This document shows, piece after piece, positions 36,266 to 37,809 of a DNA stretch of 37,809 nt; within the stretch, counting starts at the first letter, position 1; each line of letters begins with the position of its first letter. Location of the stretch: assembly GCA_016840485.1 (NCBI GenBank), contig JAEOSG010000008.1, positions 1 to 37,809 of the forward strand, read 5' to 3'. The translations under genes were made by a program, and so were the position numbers. The notes under the pieces are model-generated. The model did no database searches and had not been told where the DNA came from. It was given only the letters and a program-made list of their open reading frames with translations. The stretch comes from Candidatus Baldrarchaeota archaeon. GTDB lineage: Archaea > Asgardarchaeota > Baldrarchaeia > Baldrarchaeales > DXJG01.

Positions 36266-36532
36266 ATGGGAAAAGTTTTAACGGTAATTAAAATTTTACC
36301 GGAAAGTGTTGAAATAGATTTAAAACAGTTACTTGAGGATATCAAGAAAAATCTACCTGAAAATGCCGAATTTAAAGACAGTAAGGAAGAACCTATAGCA
36401 TTTGGCTTAAAGGCATTAAGAATAGCAGTTGTTGTACCAGATGCCGAAGGCGGTACAGATATACTTGAGGAAACCATTAAAAACGTTAAAGGAGTCGGAC
36501 AAGTGGAAATAGAACATGCAACCAGAATATGA
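36266..36532 (+). CDS. ef1b: Elongation factor 1-beta (aEF1B)
   Basis: Guanine nucleotide exchange factor for aEF1-alpha. 88 aa, the standard archaeal length, showing KVLTVIKILPESVEIDLKQL, EPIAFGLKALRIAVVVPDAEGG and the C-terminal IKNVKGVGQVEIEHATRI. The ATG has GGAGG about 7 nt upstream. Confidence 0.97.
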   Translation: MGKVLTVIKILPESVEIDLKQLLEDIKKNLPENAEFKDSKEEPIAFGLKALRIAVVVPDAEGGTDILEETIKNVKGVGQVEIEHATRI

Positions 36533-36731
36533 CAACGCTTGAAGTTTATAACATAAAATATTTTTGAATAAGGTTCTGCTTTGTTTTCAGAAATCTTTGT
36601 AAAAGAAATCCTTATAAGAGAGAATTTAAAATAAAAAGCATAGATCTTAGATTTTGTAATTTAAAGTAAGAGTATTAATTAATTGAGAATTACTTATGGA
36701 ATAATTTAATCATACTAGGAGGTCAAATTTC

Positions 36732-37809
36732 TTGGACGAATTGCAACTAAGGGTTGCAGAGGCTAGGCAAGAAGATGTAAATCGTTTTATTGTCAGACTT
36801 AGCAGTGAAGCAATGGAGAAATTAGGTGTTAAAACTGGCGATGTTATAGAAATTAAAGGCAGAAAAATAACTGCTGCAATAGTTTGGCCTGCTTATGATG
36901 AAGATCGAGATCAAGAAATTATCCGAATGGACGGTACGATAAGACATAATGCGGGTGTAAGTCTTGGAGAAAAGGTTACTGTGAGAAAGGCAAATGAGAA
37001 GGAAGCTAAAACAGTTGTACTTTCACCAATTTCCACATCTATTCATAAAATGGATAAAAGTTTTGTAACATTTGTTAAAAGAAGGTTGCTAAACTGCCCC
37101 CTGACAAGGGGGGACGTAATAAATATACCATTATTGAAAAGAGCTTTAAGTTTTCGCGTAATATCAACAAAGCCGGTAGGGGTAATAATAGTTACCGATA
37201 GGACCAATCTTATAGTTAGAGAAAGTGCTGAAGAAGCCGGTGCAATACCTTATGTGACATATGAGGATATTGGTGGTCTTCATGAGGCTATTCAGAGGAT
37301 TAGGGAAATGGTTGAGTTGCCTTTGAAGCATCCGGAACTGTTTAAAAGGCTTGGTATAGATCCACCAAAAGGAGTACTTTTGCACGGTCCTCCTGGCTGT
37401 GGAAAAACGCTGGTAGCTAGAGCTGTTGCAAACGAATCTGACGCATACTTTATTGCTATTAATGGCCCCGAAATCATGGGGAAGTTTTATGGTGAATCTG
37501 AGCACCGTTTAAGACAGGTGTTTGATGATGCTGAAAAGAATGCTCCTAGTATTATTTTTATTGATGAGATTGATGCTATTGCTCCTAAGAGGGAGGAGGT
37601 TACTGGTGAGGTTGAGCGTCGTGTTGTTGCTCAGCTTTTAGCTCTCATGGATGGTTTAAAGGCTAGAGGTCAGGTTATTGTTATTGGTGCTACTAATAGG
37701 CCTAATGCTTTGGATCCTGCTCTGAGGCGTCCTGGAAGATTTGATAGGGAGATTGAAATTGGTGTTCCGGACAGAGATGGTAGAAGGGAGATTTTGCAAA
37801 TTCATACCC
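36732..37809 (+). CDS. Cdc48/p97-type AAA ATPase (5' part, runs off the window)
   Basis: TTG at 36732 follows AGGAGGTC with 7 nt spacing. The open frame continues past the window end. The N-terminal Cdc48 N-domain ([40 protein letters not shown]) is followed by the first AAA module: [21 protein letters not shown], Walker [21 protein letters not shown], pore segment [13 protein letters not shown], Walker [17 protein letters not shown], sensor 1 [19 protein letters not shown] and the Arg finger region [16 protein letters not shown]. It acts as an unfoldase/segregase, likely with the proteasome. The second AAA module is outside the window. Confidence 0.96.
   Translation, partial: MDELQLRVAEARQEDVNRFIVRLSSEAMEKLGVKTGDVIEIKGRKITAAIVWPAYDEDRDQEIIRMDGTIRHNAGVSLGEKVTVRKANEKEAKTVVLSPISTSIHKMDKSFVTFVKRRLLNCPLTRGDVINIPLLKRALSFRVISTKPVGVIIVTDRTNLIVRESAEEAGAIPYVTYEDIGGLHEAIQRIREMVELPLKHPELFKRLGIDPPKGVLLHGPPGCGKTLVARAVANESDAYFIAINGPEIMGKFYGESEHRLRQVFDDAEKNAPSIIFIDEIDAIAPKREEVTGEVERRVVAQLLALMDGLKARGQVIVIGATNRPNALDPALRRPGRFDREIEIGVPDRDGRREILQIHT

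Overview
The window is archaeal chromosomal DNA, AT-rich and gene-dense. Evidence is DNA topoisomerase VI (B then A), aIF1A, aIF2-beta, aEF1-beta, NMD3, a RIO1 kinase, FEN-1, Trm5, a geranylgeranyl reductase for ether lipids, a Cdc48-type AAA ATPase, and three tRNA genes with small bulge-helix-bulge (BHB) introns at canonical and non-canonical positions. Together with a probable BHB intron inside a protein gene, this points to the Thermoproteota (TACK) side of the archaea, probably an uncultured lineage. I cannot name the genus.

Layout. 0.3-0.8 kb: three tiny membrane-protein ORFs in tandem. 1.0-2.6 kb: a GNAT acetyltransferase overlapping an unusual radical SAM protein. 2.6-3.0 kb: intron-bearing tRNAs with anticodons CAT and GTT. 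3.4-6.5 kb: topoisomerase VI. 6.5-10.8 kb (minus strand): a translation and ribosome-biogenesis block (KH protein, RIO1, aIF1A, NMD3, DUF424, aIF2-beta, OB-fold protein). 10.8-14.7 kb: recycling of SAM by-products (MTA/SAH deaminase, SAH hydrolase, MTA phosphorylase). 15.0 kb: tRNA-Lys(CTT) with two introns.

From the tRNA-Lys to about 29 kb the DNA is accessory. It holds a two-domain regulator facing a small secreted peptide and a winged-helix regulator, and a decayed ABC-transporter ATPase. A six-gene minus-strand operon looks like an uncharacterised peptide-derived (RiPP) pathway related to PQQ synthesis: a 32-residue PqqA-like precursor that is easy to miss, PqqD, a PqqE-like radical SAM/SPASM enzyme, an aldo/keto reductase, an MFS transporter and an HExxH peptidase. 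After it come a frameshifted regulator, a large secreted protein with a possible caspase-like His/Cys dyad broken by two frame changes, and an AAA ATPase plus PIN-like pair that resembles a defence or toxin module.

From 29.5 kb the genes are again housekeeping: Trm5, DUF371, an HhH-GPD DNA glycosylase with an Fe-S motif, isoaspartate methyltransferase (pcm), FEN-1, geranylgeranyl reductase, a zinc-ribbon protein, aEF1-beta and the start of a Cdc48 gene that runs off the window. pcm is interrupted by 30 nt carrying an in-frame stop. The insert folds into a textbook 3-4-3 BHB, and its excision restores the conserved protein sequence, so this is probably a pre-mRNA intron removed by the tRNA splicing endonuclease. 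The two most novel items are the pcm intron and the PqqA/D/E-like operon.
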